Assembly: GCF_009741265.1 (NCBI RefSeq)
Contig: NZ_WOWL01000001.1
Coordinates: 682,001 to 746,000 of the forward strand
DNA from: Pseudarthrobacter sp. GA104
Lineage (GTDB): Bacteria; Actinomycetota; Actinomycetes; Actinomycetales; Micrococcaceae
Length of the DNA stretch: 64,000 nt
Direction: 5' to 3'
Shown: piece by piece, positions 26,416 through 34,406 of the stretch
How the letters are laid out: each line of letters opens with the position of its first letter
Position numbering within the stretch: position 1 is the stretch's first letter
Position numbers and translations under genes: made by a program
The notes under the pieces: model-generated
What the model saw: the letters and a program-made list of their open reading frames with translations, nothing else
Database searches by the model: none
What the model was told of the DNA's origin: nothing

Positions 26416-27075
26416 CTACTTCTTCAGCACCTCGTGGGTGAGGAACTCGCCCACGTGCCCGATTTCCTGCTGGTTGATCCCGTGCCACATGCCCGTGTAG
26501 AGCACCTTGGTGAGCTTGACGTGCTTGCGCACCCATCCCATGGTGAAGTCGATTTTGTCCGGGGTGATCACGGGATCCTGCTGGTCACGGCCCCAGAACA
26601 TCGGGATGCTCCCGTCCAGTTCGTCATCCCGGAAGCTGGGATCGTCGCCGGCGTCCACCACGAAGCCTGAGAGTCCGACGACGGCCGCGAAGTCCGTGGG
26701 CCGCTGCCGCAGGAGCGTGGTGGCCATGGCCATGCCCATGGAGAAGCCGAGCAGGGACACGGACGGGTGCCCCACCCTGATGGCGTCGATCCACTCGAGC
26801 ACGTAGGAGGACGCGGCTTTGACGCGCTCGAGCGAGTAGTCGATGGACGCGGTAAGCGGGAACCAGGTGAACCCGGGGCCCATGGCGATGGGCGCCCGGA
26901 TCGAGGCGACCGCGAAGTCGCCGGGCAGCAGGTCGGCCAGGCTGAGCAGGTCCTGCTCGTTGGCTCCGTAGCCGTGCAGCAGCACCAGCAGCGGCTTGCC
27001 GTCGCGCTGGTCCTCCGGATGGGACCACAAAACGACAGGGGCAGGAAATACTTCAGCTTCAGTCATGGTTTCCAT
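26416..27075 (-). CDS. Phospholipase/carboxylesterase-family hydrolase
   Basis: 219 residues in the alpha/beta-hydrolase carboxylesterase (PF02230-like) family: PLLVLLHGYGANEQDLLSLA, nucleophile Ser in VSLLGFSMGMAMATTLL, acidic residue in RDQQDPVITPD, and His in MWHGINQQEI. Cytoplasmic; substrate unknown. ATG at 27075 or the ATG three codons in (27066) may be used. Ten bases before the start lies a GTTAC-type palindrome (27084-27099) like the one upstream of the acyl-CoA dehydrogenase, so both may answer to one regulator. Confidence 0.85.
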   Translation of the reverse strand: METMTEAEVFPAPVVLWSHPEDQRDGKPLLVLLHGYGANEQDLLSLADLLPGDFAVASIRAPIAMGPGFTWFPLTASIDYSLERVKAASSYVLEWIDAIRVGHPSVSLLGFSMGMAMATTLLRQRPTDFAAVVGLSGFVVDAGDDPSFRDDELDGSIPMFWGRDQQDPVITPDKIDFTMGWVRKHVKLTKVLYTGMWHGINQQEIGHVGEFLTHEVLKK

Positions 27076-27083
27076 TCTTACCA

Positions 27084-27099
27084 GTTACTTAGTGGTAAC
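27084..27099. promoter_or_regulatory. Operator-like palindrome between esterase and SGNH genes
   Basis: On the leftward strand GTTACC-N4-AGTAAC, the same layout as the site at 8218-8233. A further half-site (TGGTAA) adjoins it. It lies between divergent start codons and could control either gene. Confidence 0.5.
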
Positions 27100-27145
27100 A
27101 ACCTACGTTCGCGTAGCCAGTGAAGCGAAAGGCAGGATAGGGACC

Positions 27146-28015
27146 GTGACTGAAGAAAGTGCCATCCAGACCCCGCCCGCGCATTCCGGATCCCACCCCT
27201 GGACCCGCTACGTGGCGATGGGCGATTCCTTCACCGAGGGCATCGGAGACCCCGAGCCGTCGAGCCCGGGCGCGTTCCGCGGCTGGGCAGACAGGGTGGC
27301 GGAGGAGCTCAGCCGCACCAAGCCGGACTTCGCCTACGCAAACCTGGCCGTCCGCGGCCGGCTGCTGCAGCAGATCGTGGACCAGCAGCTCGCACCGTGC
27401 CTTGCGCTGAAGCCCGATCTTGTCACCCTCTCCGCGGGCGGCAATGACCTGCTGCGTCCGGGCGGAGACCCCGACACCCTCGCCGAGAAGCTCGACTCGG
27501 TGGTCCAGATCCTGGCCATGGGCGGCGCCACAGTGGTGCTCTTCAATGGCCCGGACACCGGCACTTCCGTGCTCGGCAGGATCCGCAGCAAGGTGGCCAT
27601 CTACAACGAAAACCTGCGGACCGTCGCCGCGAGGCACGACGCCGTGATCGCGGACATGTGGTCCCTCCGCCAGCTCAGCGATCCCCAGATGTGGGACCAG
27701 GACCGGCTGCACTTCTCCCCCCTGGGCCACCACACCATCGCCGCCATGGTGCTGGACTCGTTGAACGTGGAGCACACGCTGGAGCCACTGCAGCCCAAGC
27801 CGTTTCCGCCCCGCACATGGCGCGAGGCGCGCTCGGGGGACCTGGTGTGGGCCCGGCAGTACTTCGTGCCGTGGGTGCTTCGGCGGCTGCGCAACCAGTC
27901 CTCCGGTGACGGCATTACCGCGAAACGGCCGACGCCGGGCCCCGTCTTCGGGCCGGGCGTTCCGTTGGGTTCGGGCGAGGGCCCGCTGGGCAGCACCGAG
28001 GCTGCCCGGCGCTAG
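27146..28015 (+). CDS. SGNH/GDSL hydrolase
   Basis: 289 residues from GTG 27146 (AGGATAGGG upstream). Block I YVAMGDSFTEGIGDP carries the nucleophile Ser, block III LSAGGNDLLRPGG the Asn, and block V DRLHFSPLGHH the Asp-x2-His pair; all catalytic residues are present. No signal peptide, so probably an intracellular esterase or acyl hydrolase; substrate unknown. The C-terminal ~40 residues are Pro/Gly-rich. Longer upstream frames overlap the esterase gene and are rejected. Confidence 0.9.
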   Translation: MTEESAIQTPPAHSGSHPWTRYVAMGDSFTEGIGDPEPSSPGAFRGWADRVAEELSRTKPDFAYANLAVRGRLLQQIVDQQLAPCLALKPDLVTLSAGGNDLLRPGGDPDTLAEKLDSVVQILAMGGATVVLFNGPDTGTSVLGRIRSKVAIYNENLRTVAARHDAVIADMWSLRQLSDPQMWDQDRLHFSPLGHHTIAAMVLDSLNVEHTLEPLQPKPFPPRTWREARSGDLVWARQYFVPWVLRRLRNQSSGDGITAKRPTPGPVFGPGVPLGSGEGPLGSTEAARR

Positions 28016-28084
28016 CGCGGGCAGGCGTCCGGGATATGGAACCCGACGCGGCAGTGCGGCTGCCGCTTCACGCCCAAATGCTGC

Positions 28085-28455
28085 GGGAACCCGTCGCTTG
28101 CCTCCGAAGCCGGGCCACGGATCGACCTGATCCAGTGCAACGACGAATACATCATGGGCTCCTCCGCCACGCGGCATTACATCGGCGGCGGCGCTCCGGC
28201 CTTCCTTTTCCAGGGCCAACCCATGCACGTGGTTTTGCTGGACGGGCGGATGGTGGGGTCCTGGCGGCATACGCTGCATCCGGACGGGTGCGACCCGGAT
28301 ATCCGGCTCCCTGGTTCCGGTGATTCCCCGCGCCGTCATTGTCAGCGGCAGTGTTGTCAGCGGCAGTCCGGGAAGCCGTGGACCGGTACGCCGCCCTCCT
28401 CGCGCTCCCGGCCGTCCGGATCCACTACGGGGCTAAGCTGGAAGGACACACATGA
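28085..28455 (+). pseudogene. Remnant of a winged-helix DNA-binding (HTH_42-type) protein
   Basis: Only a C-terminal piece survives. One frame reads RIDLIQCNDEYIMGSSATRH, then MHVVLLDGRMVGSWRHTL, typical of the C-terminal part of winged-helix DNA-binding proteins of the AlkZ/YcaQ group. The matching C-terminus (AVREAVDRYAALLALPAVRI, stop at 28455) is in a different frame, so at least one frameshift lies at ~28290-28330. The N-terminal two thirds are missing. A 15-base tandem duplication (28339-28353, 28354-28368) lies within the tail. Confidence 0.6.
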
Positions 28456-28468
28456 GAGGCACGGCACC

Positions 28469-28987
28469 GTGAGCAACTTGTTTTTCTGGATCATCATTTT
28501 GTCATTCCTGATCCCGATGGCCATGCGGATGTACCGGAAGTCCGTGGCCCGCCGCAACCAGGATCAAAGCTTCTCCGGACGGTACCCCGAGCAGTTCCCG
28601 GGCGGCGGAATCTTTCCCGGCTCCAACGGCCCGCAGAGCAAGCAGCCCCGGGACGGCTTCACCCAGCAGGACTACTTCAGCGGCGGATTCCGCCAGCTTG
28701 GCCGGCCCGCGCCGCTCCCGCCCGGCCAGCCCCTGCCGCCCGTACAGCCGGTCCCGCCCATGGACCAGCAGTTTCCGCCGTACGGGCAGCCGCACCAGGG
28801 CCACGACCGGCAGGCCCCCCACGCAGAAGCCCCGCAGCAGCCCGCAGCACCCGCAACTCCCCCGCCGCCGTCTGCCCCGCAGGGCTACCGCGCCCGCAAG
28901 CTTGCCGAACTGGATGAAAAGTACAGCAACGGGGAACTTTCCATGGAGGAGTACATGACCCGCCGCAGCGAAATCATGAACGGCTAG
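28469..28987 (+). CDS. SHOCT-domain membrane-anchored protein
   Basis: 172 residues from GTG 28469 with GAGAGG upstream. An N-terminal membrane helix (NLFFWIIILSFLIPMAMRMY) is followed by a long Pro/Gln/Gly-rich disordered middle and a C-terminal SHOCT motif (RKLAELDEKYSNGELSMEEY). SHOCT modules are short oligomerisation or nucleic-acid-associated helices of uncertain role. A longer in-frame start at 28154 reads through the winged-helix remnant and is rejected. A family B palindrome follows the stop. Confidence 0.75.
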   Translation: MSNLFFWIIILSFLIPMAMRMYRKSVARRNQDQSFSGRYPEQFPGGGIFPGSNGPQSKQPRDGFTQQDYFSGGFRQLGRPAPLPPGQPLPPVQPVPPMDQQFPPYGQPHQGHDRQAPHAEAPQQPAAPATPPPPSAPQGYRARKLAELDEKYSNGELSMEEYMTRRSEIMNG

Positions 28988-29000
28988 TCCTTCCCGCAAA

Positions 29001-29067
29001 AGCAGCGCGGGGTCACTTAATGCCCGATATCCCGTTACGGTCGGGCATGAAGTGACCCCGCGTTGCT
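29001..29067. repeat. Intergenic palindromic repeat, family B copy 1
   Basis: 27-base arms 29001-29027 and 29041-29067 with two mismatches and a 13-base centre; core CGCGGGGTCACTT...AAGTGACCCCGCG. Located just after the SHOCT gene. The partner copy is at 29627-29693. Confidence 0.88.
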
Positions 29068-29250
29068 CTTTCAGGGGCCAAATTCTATGAACAGCCCCCT
29101 CCCCCAGGCGGATACCGGGCCCTAAAGTCTCGGCCCTGAAGCTTGACGCGACCGTTCCCCGTTTTTGGGGCCCGCATCCGTCCCGGAATTCGGCACGGAT
29201 GCCCTAACCGGATTCCTTCCAAAAGCACAAGGTTCGAAAGGTCGTGGAGC

Positions 29251-29587
29251 ATGGCCGCCGTCAGGAGATTGGCCGTCGCAGTGCTAACCATCGGAGCTAT
29301 CGCCCTCGGCACCGGATCCGCGCGGGCGGACGTTCCGGAATTCGCCAGAAGCGTTTGCCGCCGATAATGGCACATCCGGGAAACTGGTGATCCTGATCAA
29401 AACCGTCTGCACCTGCGACGACGGGACCTGCACGTTCAATGCCTTGAAGCATGTTTTCATCACCTTTGCAGACGATGGCACCTCCACGAACTCCGGACAC
29501 ATTAGCCTGCAGGGCGGTACGGGCGACTACGCCGGGCTGGCGGGGCATGGAGTCGACGAGGGTGAAGCAGCGGGTGGACTGGTGTAG
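29251..29587 (+). pseudogene. Small secreted protein gene with one frameshift
   Basis: Frame 1 gives a clear signal peptide (VRRLAVAVLTIGAIALGTGS then ARADVPEFA) and stops at 29367. The next frame, entered one base later at ~29345, continues EAFAADNGTSGKLVILIKTV, CTCDDGTCTFNALKHVFITF and SGHISLQGGTGDYAGLAGHG to a stop at 29587. One extra base therefore separates an intact ~112-residue exported beta-rich protein from the sequence seen. The GGTGDYAGLAGHG turn resembles small secreted barrel proteins, but I do not name a family. It is bracketed by both family B repeats. Confidence 0.55.
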
Positions 29588-29626
29588 GCCGGATCTCGGG
29601 TGTTCTGGTCCGATAACTGAACGGAA

Positions 29627-29693
29627 AGCAACGCGAGGTCACGTCCGGCCCAAGATCCGGCAGCGGATGGGCGCGAAGTGACCCCGCGTTGCT
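29627..29693. repeat. Intergenic palindromic repeat, family B copy 2
   Basis: Arms from 29627 (AGCAACGCGAGGTCAC) and ending at 29693 (GTGACCCCGCGTTGCT in plus orientation), less regular toward the centre than copy 1. It lies between the secreted-protein remnant and the 3' end of mmsA. Confidence 0.8.
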
Positions 29694-29713
29694 GTTACGG
29701 GGTGCCGCTGGTT

Positions 29714-31198
29714 TCAGTCCACCTGCGGGAAGCCCAGGTCAATCACCGACGTTGCGGGGTCCGGCCACCGCGTGGTGACCACTTTGCCCCTGGTGTAGAA
29801 CCGGATGCTCTCCGGCCCGTACATGTGCGTGTCCCCGAACAGCGAGTTCTTCCAGCCGCCGAAGGAAAAAGTGCCCACCGGCACCGGGATGGGCACGTTG
29901 ACGCCCACCATGCCCGCCTCGACGTCGAACTCGAATTGCCGCGCGGCGCCGCCGTCGCGGGTGAAGATGGCAACCCCGTTGCCGAACTCGTTGTCGTTGA
30001 CCAGGCGGACTGCGTCACTGTAGGTGTCCACGCGGACCACGGACAGGACGGGGCCGAAGATTTCGTCGTCGTACACCTTCATTCCCGGCTTCACGTGGTC
30101 CACCAGGCTGACGCCGATGAAGAACCCGTTTGAATCGAACTGCTGCGAGCGCCCGTCAACAACCACCGTGGCGCCCTCGTTTTCCGCGCCAGCCACATAG
30201 GACGCCACTTTGTCGCGGTGTTCTGCAGTGATCAGCGGGCCCATCTGCGAAGCTGGATCGGTGCCCGGACCGATCTTCAGGGTGGCCATCCGGGTTTTGA
30301 TGGCCCCGACGAGGTCGTCGGCGATATTGCCGACGGCGACGAGCACGCTGACCGCCATGCAGCGCTCACCCGCGGAGCCGTAGGCAGCCGAGATGGCCGC
30401 GTCCGCCGCCATGTCCAGGTCAGCGTCAGGCAGGACCACCATGTGGTTCTTGGCGCCGCCCAGGGCCTGGACCCGCTTGCCATGGTCCGCAGCGCGCTTG
30501 TAGATCGACTGCGCGATGGGCGTTGAGCCCACGAAGCTGACGGCTTTGACGTCCGGGTGCTCGAGCAGGACGTCCACCGCCTCCTTGTCGCCCTGGACCA
30601 CGTTCAGCACGCCGGCAGGCAGGCCCGCCTCCGCGAAGGCCTCCGCGATGAACACGGCTGACGACGGATCCTTTTCGCTGGGCTTCAGGAGCACTGTGTT
30701 GCCGCAGGCCAAGGCGCTGCCGATCATCCAGAGCGGGACCATCGCCGGGAAATTGAACGGGGTGATGCAGGCAACGACGCCCACGGGCTGCCGGACCGAG
30801 TGGACGTCCACGCCGCTGGACACCTGCTCTGAGCGTTCACCCTTGAGCATGTGGGACAGCCCGGTGGCGAACTCGATGTTCTCGAGGCCGCGGGAGATCT
30901 CCCCTTCGGCGTCGGAGAGTACCTTGCCGTGCTCGCTGGTCAGGATGGCAGCCAGCTCCGGCTTCCGCTGGGTCAGGATTTCGCGGACGCGGAAGAAGAT
31001 GTTGGTCCGCTTGGCGAGGCTCGTTGCCCTCCATGCCGGCAGCGCGGCTTTGGCGGCGGCAATGGCTTCCTCCACCCGGGCCGCGGAGGCCAGGGCCACC
31101 TGCTTGTCCTGCTCTCCGGTGGCGGGGTTGAAGACGGGGCCGAAGCGCTCGGCATCGGTGACGAGGCTGCCGTTGATGTAATGCGGGATGGTCTGCAT
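29714..31198 (-). CDS. mmsA: Methylmalonate-semialdehyde dehydrogenase (CoA-acylating)
   Basis: Oxidises (methyl)malonate semialdehyde to propionyl-/acetyl-CoA with NAD+, the last step of valine (and often beta-alanine or inositol) breakdown. 494 residues, ALDH fold: cofactor loop KPSEKDPSSAV and FVGSTPIAQSIY, catalytic Cys in YGSAGERCMAVSVLVAV, and the MmsA-type end PVPVGTFSFGGWKNSLFGDT. The general-base Glu of ordinary ALDHs is absent from the usual place (KNHMVVLPDADLD), as in CoA-acylating members. AGAGAGA precedes the ATG. It is 12 bases downstream of mmsB; the two form an operon. Confidence 0.94.
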   Translation of the reverse strand: MQTIPHYINGSLVTDAERFGPVFNPATGEQDKQVALASAARVEEAIAAAKAALPAWRATSLAKRTNIFFRVREILTQRKPELAAILTSEHGKVLSDAEGEISRGLENIEFATGLSHMLKGERSEQVSSGVDVHSVRQPVGVVACITPFNFPAMVPLWMIGSALACGNTVLLKPSEKDPSSAVFIAEAFAEAGLPAGVLNVVQGDKEAVDVLLEHPDVKAVSFVGSTPIAQSIYKRAADHGKRVQALGGAKNHMVVLPDADLDMAADAAISAAYGSAGERCMAVSVLVAVGNIADDLVGAIKTRMATLKIGPGTDPASQMGPLITAEHRDKVASYVAGAENEGATVVVDGRSQQFDSNGFFIGVSLVDHVKPGMKVYDDEIFGPVLSVVRVDTYSDAVRLVNDNEFGNGVAIFTRDGGAARQFEFDVEAGMVGVNVPIPVPVGTFSFGGWKNSLFGDTHMYGPESIRFYTRGKVVTTRWPDPATSVIDLGFPQVD

Positions 31199-31210
31199 GG
31201 TGTCTCTCTT

Positions 31211-32113
31211 CTACTTTGTTGAATCCAGTGAGCCGTCAACGAGCTTGATGATCATGGAGCAGTCCTTGCCGGACTCGCCCGCATCAATGAGGCGCTGGTA
31301 CAGCTGCTGGACGTGCTTGCCGATTTCGAGCGGTGTGCCGGTGTCCTCGGCAGCGCTGATGGCCAGGCCGATGTCCTTGTTCGCCAGTTCGGCCGTAAAC
31401 GTCGGTTCGAAATCGTTGTTGGAGGCCGCGGTGGGGACCACGCCGGGAACGGGGTACCAGGTCCTCAGGGCCCAGCTGTCCCCTGAGGAAACGGAGGCGA
31501 TGTCCCAGAACACCTTCTTGTCCAGGCCGAGCCGGTCCGCCAGGACGGCTCCCTCGGCCGTGGAGGCCAGGTTGATCAGGAGCATCAGGTTGTTGCAGAT
31601 CTTGGCCGCCTGGCCGGTGGTGGCTCCCCCGGTAGGGATGATGTTGGCGGCCATCGGTCCGATGTAGGTGGTCGCGTCGGCCACGGCGCCCGGTTCACCG
31701 CCCACCATAAAGGTCAGCGTCCCTGCCTTGGCGCCGCTCATCCCGCCCGAAACAGGGGCGTCCACGAAGCGGAAGCCGGCGGCAGCAGCGGCGTCGTGCA
31801 GTTCCTTCGCTGCGGCGATGTCGATGGTGGAGGAATCCACCAGCAGTGTGCGGGTGTCGGCATGCGCCAGCACCCCGTCCCCGCCCAGGTAGACAGCCTT
31901 GGCGTGCTCGCCCTTCGGAAGCATGGTGAACACCACGTCCGCTCCGGCCACGGCCTCGGCGATGCTCCCCACCGGCTTCACCCCGCCGGCCTCGGCTGCG
32001 GCAAGCGCCGCAGGGTTGAGGTCAAACCCCCGAACGTCGTGCCCCGCCTTTGCGAGGTTTCCGGACATGGAACCGCCCATGTTTCCCAACCCGATCCAAC
32101 CGACAACTGCCAT
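31211..32113 (-). CDS. mmsB: 3-hydroxyisobutyrate dehydrogenase
   Basis: NAD+ enzyme converting 3-hydroxyisobutyrate to methylmalonate semialdehyde, the substrate of the next gene. 300 residues: Rossmann motif VGWIGLGNMGGSMSGNLAKA, substrate-binding FVDAPVSGGMSGAKAGTLTF, and catalytic Lys in TGQAAKICNNLMLLINLAS. ATG at 32113 has AAGGAG nine bases upstream; the longer frame is rejected. A divergent LysR-type gene starts ~140 bp away and is the likely regulator. Confidence 0.94.
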   Translation of the reverse strand: MAVVGWIGLGNMGGSMSGNLAKAGHDVRGFDLNPAALAAAEAGGVKPVGSIAEAVAGADVVFTMLPKGEHAKAVYLGGDGVLAHADTRTLLVDSSTIDIAAAKELHDAAAAAGFRFVDAPVSGGMSGAKAGTLTFMVGGEPGAVADATTYIGPMAANIIPTGGATTGQAAKICNNLMLLINLASTAEGAVLADRLGLDKKVFWDIASVSSGDSWALRTWYPVPGVVPTAASNNDFEPTFTAELANKDIGLAISAAEDTGTPLEIGKHVQQLYQRLIDAGESGKDCSMIIKLVDGSLDSTK

Positions 32114-32185
32114 GGCATAAGCTCCTTTGCTGTGCATCCGGCCGAAGGCGGCCGGGAGGTCCGTGTCCACCATCACACCCTGCTA

Positions 32186-32227
32186 CAGTGCAATCAAGGG
32201 GAAAAATCACAGATGGTATGTGCACTG
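32186..32227. promoter_or_regulatory. Inverted repeat between mmsB and the LysR gene
   Basis: CAGTGCA (32186-32192) and TGCACTG (32221-32227) separated by 28 bases in the divergent promoter region. Candidate binding site for the adjacent LysR regulator; seven bases is short and could be chance. Confidence 0.3.
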
Positions 32228-32251
32228 ATGCACACGAACGAAAGGCACGCG

Positions 32252-33151
32252 GTGGCGCGGCTTCCAAGTCCGGACGACCTGCTGATTCTCTTGACCGTAG
32301 CCCGGCTGGGGCGTTTCAACGCCGTCGCTGAAACGCTGGGCACCACGCACACCACCATCTCGCGCCGGATCCTCGCCCTGGACAAGCAGTTGGGCGGCCG
32401 GACCCTGGAGCGCAGCCCGCACGGCTGGGAGCTGACGGAACTCGGGGCTTCGGCCGTCGCCGCGGCGGAAGCCATTGAGGAAACACTGGGGTCGCTGGCC
32501 GCCGTCACGGGCCAGGACCGGGATGCCCTGTCCGGCATGGTGCGCATCAGCACCTCCGACGGTTTCGGCGCCGAATTCGTCACGCCAGCGCTGGTCCGGC
32601 TCCAGCAGCGGCACCCGATGCTGGATGTGGAGATGCTGAGCGCCACGCGCAAGGTCAGCCAGAACCGCTCCGGTGTGGACCTGGAGGTGGTGGTGGGCCG
32701 CACCGACGTAAGCAACGCCCAGGCCATCTTCCTGACCAACTACTTCCTCAGGCTCTACGCCAGCCCCGCCTACGCGGCCGCGCGCGGCCTGCCGGAGACG
32801 CCCGACGGCGTGGGGCAGCACGGCTTCGTCTCCTACGTCGAGTCGGCCCTCCAGGTTGCCGAACTGGGCCACCGGTCCTCGCAGCTGCCGATGCCGAAGT
32901 CCAGCTTCCAGGCCACGAGTATCTTTGCCCAGGTTGAGGCGGTGCGCCGCGGCGCAGGCATCGGGCTGCTTCCGAACTTCATGGTGGCGCACAACCCGGA
33001 GTTCGTTCCGGTGCTCCCCGAAGCGTTCCAGCGCCAGGTCCCCATCTGGGCGGTGGCCCGGCCGGAATCGCTGCGGTCCGCCCGGGTGCAGGCCGTGATC
33101 GGTGCACTTCAGCATGAGGTGGCGGAACGCCAGGACCTGCTGGCAGCCTAG
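32252..33151 (+). CDS. LysR-family transcriptional regulator
   Basis: 299 residues. N-terminal winged helix-turn-helix (LLILLTVARLGRFNAVAETL; THTTISRRILALDKQLGGRT) and a periplasmic-binding-protein-like effector domain with SFQATSIFAQVEAVRRGAGI and GLLPNFMV. GTG at 32252 is preferred (AAAGG six bases upstream); the ATG at 32213 would add 13 residues. Divergent to mmsB, so it probably controls the mms operon and perhaps the adjoining alcohol dehydrogenase and transporter. Effector unknown. Confidence 0.87.
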   Translation: MARLPSPDDLLILLTVARLGRFNAVAETLGTTHTTISRRILALDKQLGGRTLERSPHGWELTELGASAVAAAEAIEETLGSLAAVTGQDRDALSGMVRISTSDGFGAEFVTPALVRLQQRHPMLDVEMLSATRKVSQNRSGVDLEVVVGRTDVSNAQAIFLTNYFLRLYASPAYAAARGLPETPDGVGQHGFVSYVESALQVAELGHRSSQLPMPKSSFQATSIFAQVEAVRRGAGIGLLPNFMVAHNPEFVPVLPEAFQRQVPIWAVARPESLRSARVQAVIGALQHEVAERQDLLAA

Positions 33152-33189
33152 GCCGTTGGCAGCCTGGCCTGAAGGCAGCCAGGCCGGCC

Positions 33190-34308
33190 TCACGCCTGGA
33201 AAAGCCGCCTCACCACCTGCCCGGCGGCGAGCGCATCGAGGCCTTCGTTGATCTCCGCCAGTGGCCTGGTGTCGGTGTGCAGCAGCTCAACGGGGAGCCT
33301 GCCCTCGCGCCAATACTCGAGGTACAGGGGAATGTCCCGGCCGGGCACGGCGTCGCCCATGTAGGAACCGAGCAGCCGCTTGCCCGCCCCCGCGAACTGG
33401 AGCGCGGGTACCGTCAATTCTGCGGTGGGGTGCGGCAGCCCTACGGAGACCACGGCGCCGCCGCGCGTCACGTGCTCCAGGCACGATGCGATGACCCGCG
33501 CTGATCCCACGGCTTCGACGGCGGTGTCCACGCCGTCACCGGTGGCTTCGGCAATCAGCCGAGGGGCGTCGTCGGGGGTCCCCACGGCGGTTGCGCCGCA
33601 TTTCAGGGCGAGCCCGTGCTTGCCCACGTTGGGATCGATGGCGATCACGGCGGACGCTCCGGCGAGCGACGCGGCCATGACGGCCGAAAGTCCCACGGCT
33701 CCGAGGCCAAAAACAGCCACGGCCTGGCCCGGCTGGACGGCCGCGGTGTTCAGGACAGCTCCCATCCCGGTGAGCACGGCGCAACCGAACATCGCCGCCA
33801 CGGTGTCCGGGACGTCGTCGGCGATGACCACCACTGACTCCCGCGCCACCACGGCGTAATCGGCGAAAGCCGAAACCCCCAGGTGGTGGTTGATCCGCTC
33901 CCCCGCGGGCGTGCGCAGCAGCGCCTCGCCGTGCAAAAGGTCACCGGAGCCGTTGACCTCGGCGGCCCGGTGGCAGAGCGCGGGCCGCCCCGCCCGGCAG
34001 GCACGGCAGGCACCGCAGCTGGGGACGAAGACGAGGACCACATGGTCTCCGGGGGAAACGTCCGTGACGCCCTCACCAACCGTGGCAACCCGTCCCACAG
34101 CCTCATGCCCCAACGCCATGGGAAGCGGCCTGACGCGGGATCCGTCCACCACGGACAGGTCCGAGTGGCACAGGCTTGAGTAGGTGATGGTGACGCCCAA
34201 TTCACCGGCCCGGGGTTCGGGCCGGTCGAGGTCCTGCACCGCCAGGGGCTGCGCGTCGGCATAGCTGGTGCCAGGAGGAACTGTGGAATAGAGGACTGCT
34301 GCTCGCAT
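33190..34308 (-). CDS. Zinc-dependent alcohol dehydrogenase
   Basis: 372-residue medium-chain dehydrogenase: catalytic Zn ligands in SLCHSDLSVVDG and LGHEAVGRVATVGEG, structural Zn Cys cluster CGACRACRAGRPALC, and Rossmann motif AVFGLGAVGLSAVMAA. The MRAAVLYSTVPPGTSY start and long catalytic loop resemble class III/AdhC-type enzymes using mycothiol or long-chain alcohols, but the substrate is unknown. AGGAACACC precedes the ATG. It lies ~100 bp after an MHS transporter on the same strand and may share its transcript. Confidence 0.87.
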   Translation of the reverse strand: MRAAVLYSTVPPGTSYADAQPLAVQDLDRPEPRAGELGVTITYSSLCHSDLSVVDGSRVRPLPMALGHEAVGRVATVGEGVTDVSPGDHVVLVFVPSCGACRACRAGRPALCHRAAEVNGSGDLLHGEALLRTPAGERINHHLGVSAFADYAVVARESVVVIADDVPDTVAAMFGCAVLTGMGAVLNTAAVQPGQAVAVFGLGAVGLSAVMAASLAGASAVIAIDPNVGKHGLALKCGATAVGTPDDAPRLIAEATGDGVDTAVEAVGSARVIASCLEHVTRGGAVVSVGLPHPTAELTVPALQFAGAGKRLLGSYMGDAVPGRDIPLYLEYWREGRLPVELLHTDTRPLAEINEGLDALAAGQVVRRLFQA

Positions 34309-34406
34309 GGTGTTCCTGACTTTATGTTGGTGGACAGGCAGCTGCCCGGGCCTGCGTGGCCGCAGGTCCGGGCAGTCGGGTTGCTCTGTTTGTCGTTTGG
34401 CCGTGC

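Noticed and set aside
28154..28468. Extended N-terminus for the SHOCT protein
   Set aside because: This stretch is the winged-helix remnant read in frame by chance; the GTG at 28469 has a good ribosome-binding site and is followed by the membrane helix.
33160..33185. Hairpin between convergent LysR and alcohol dehydrogenase genes as a terminator
   Set aside because: Only about seven paired bases with a large loop and no T-run.
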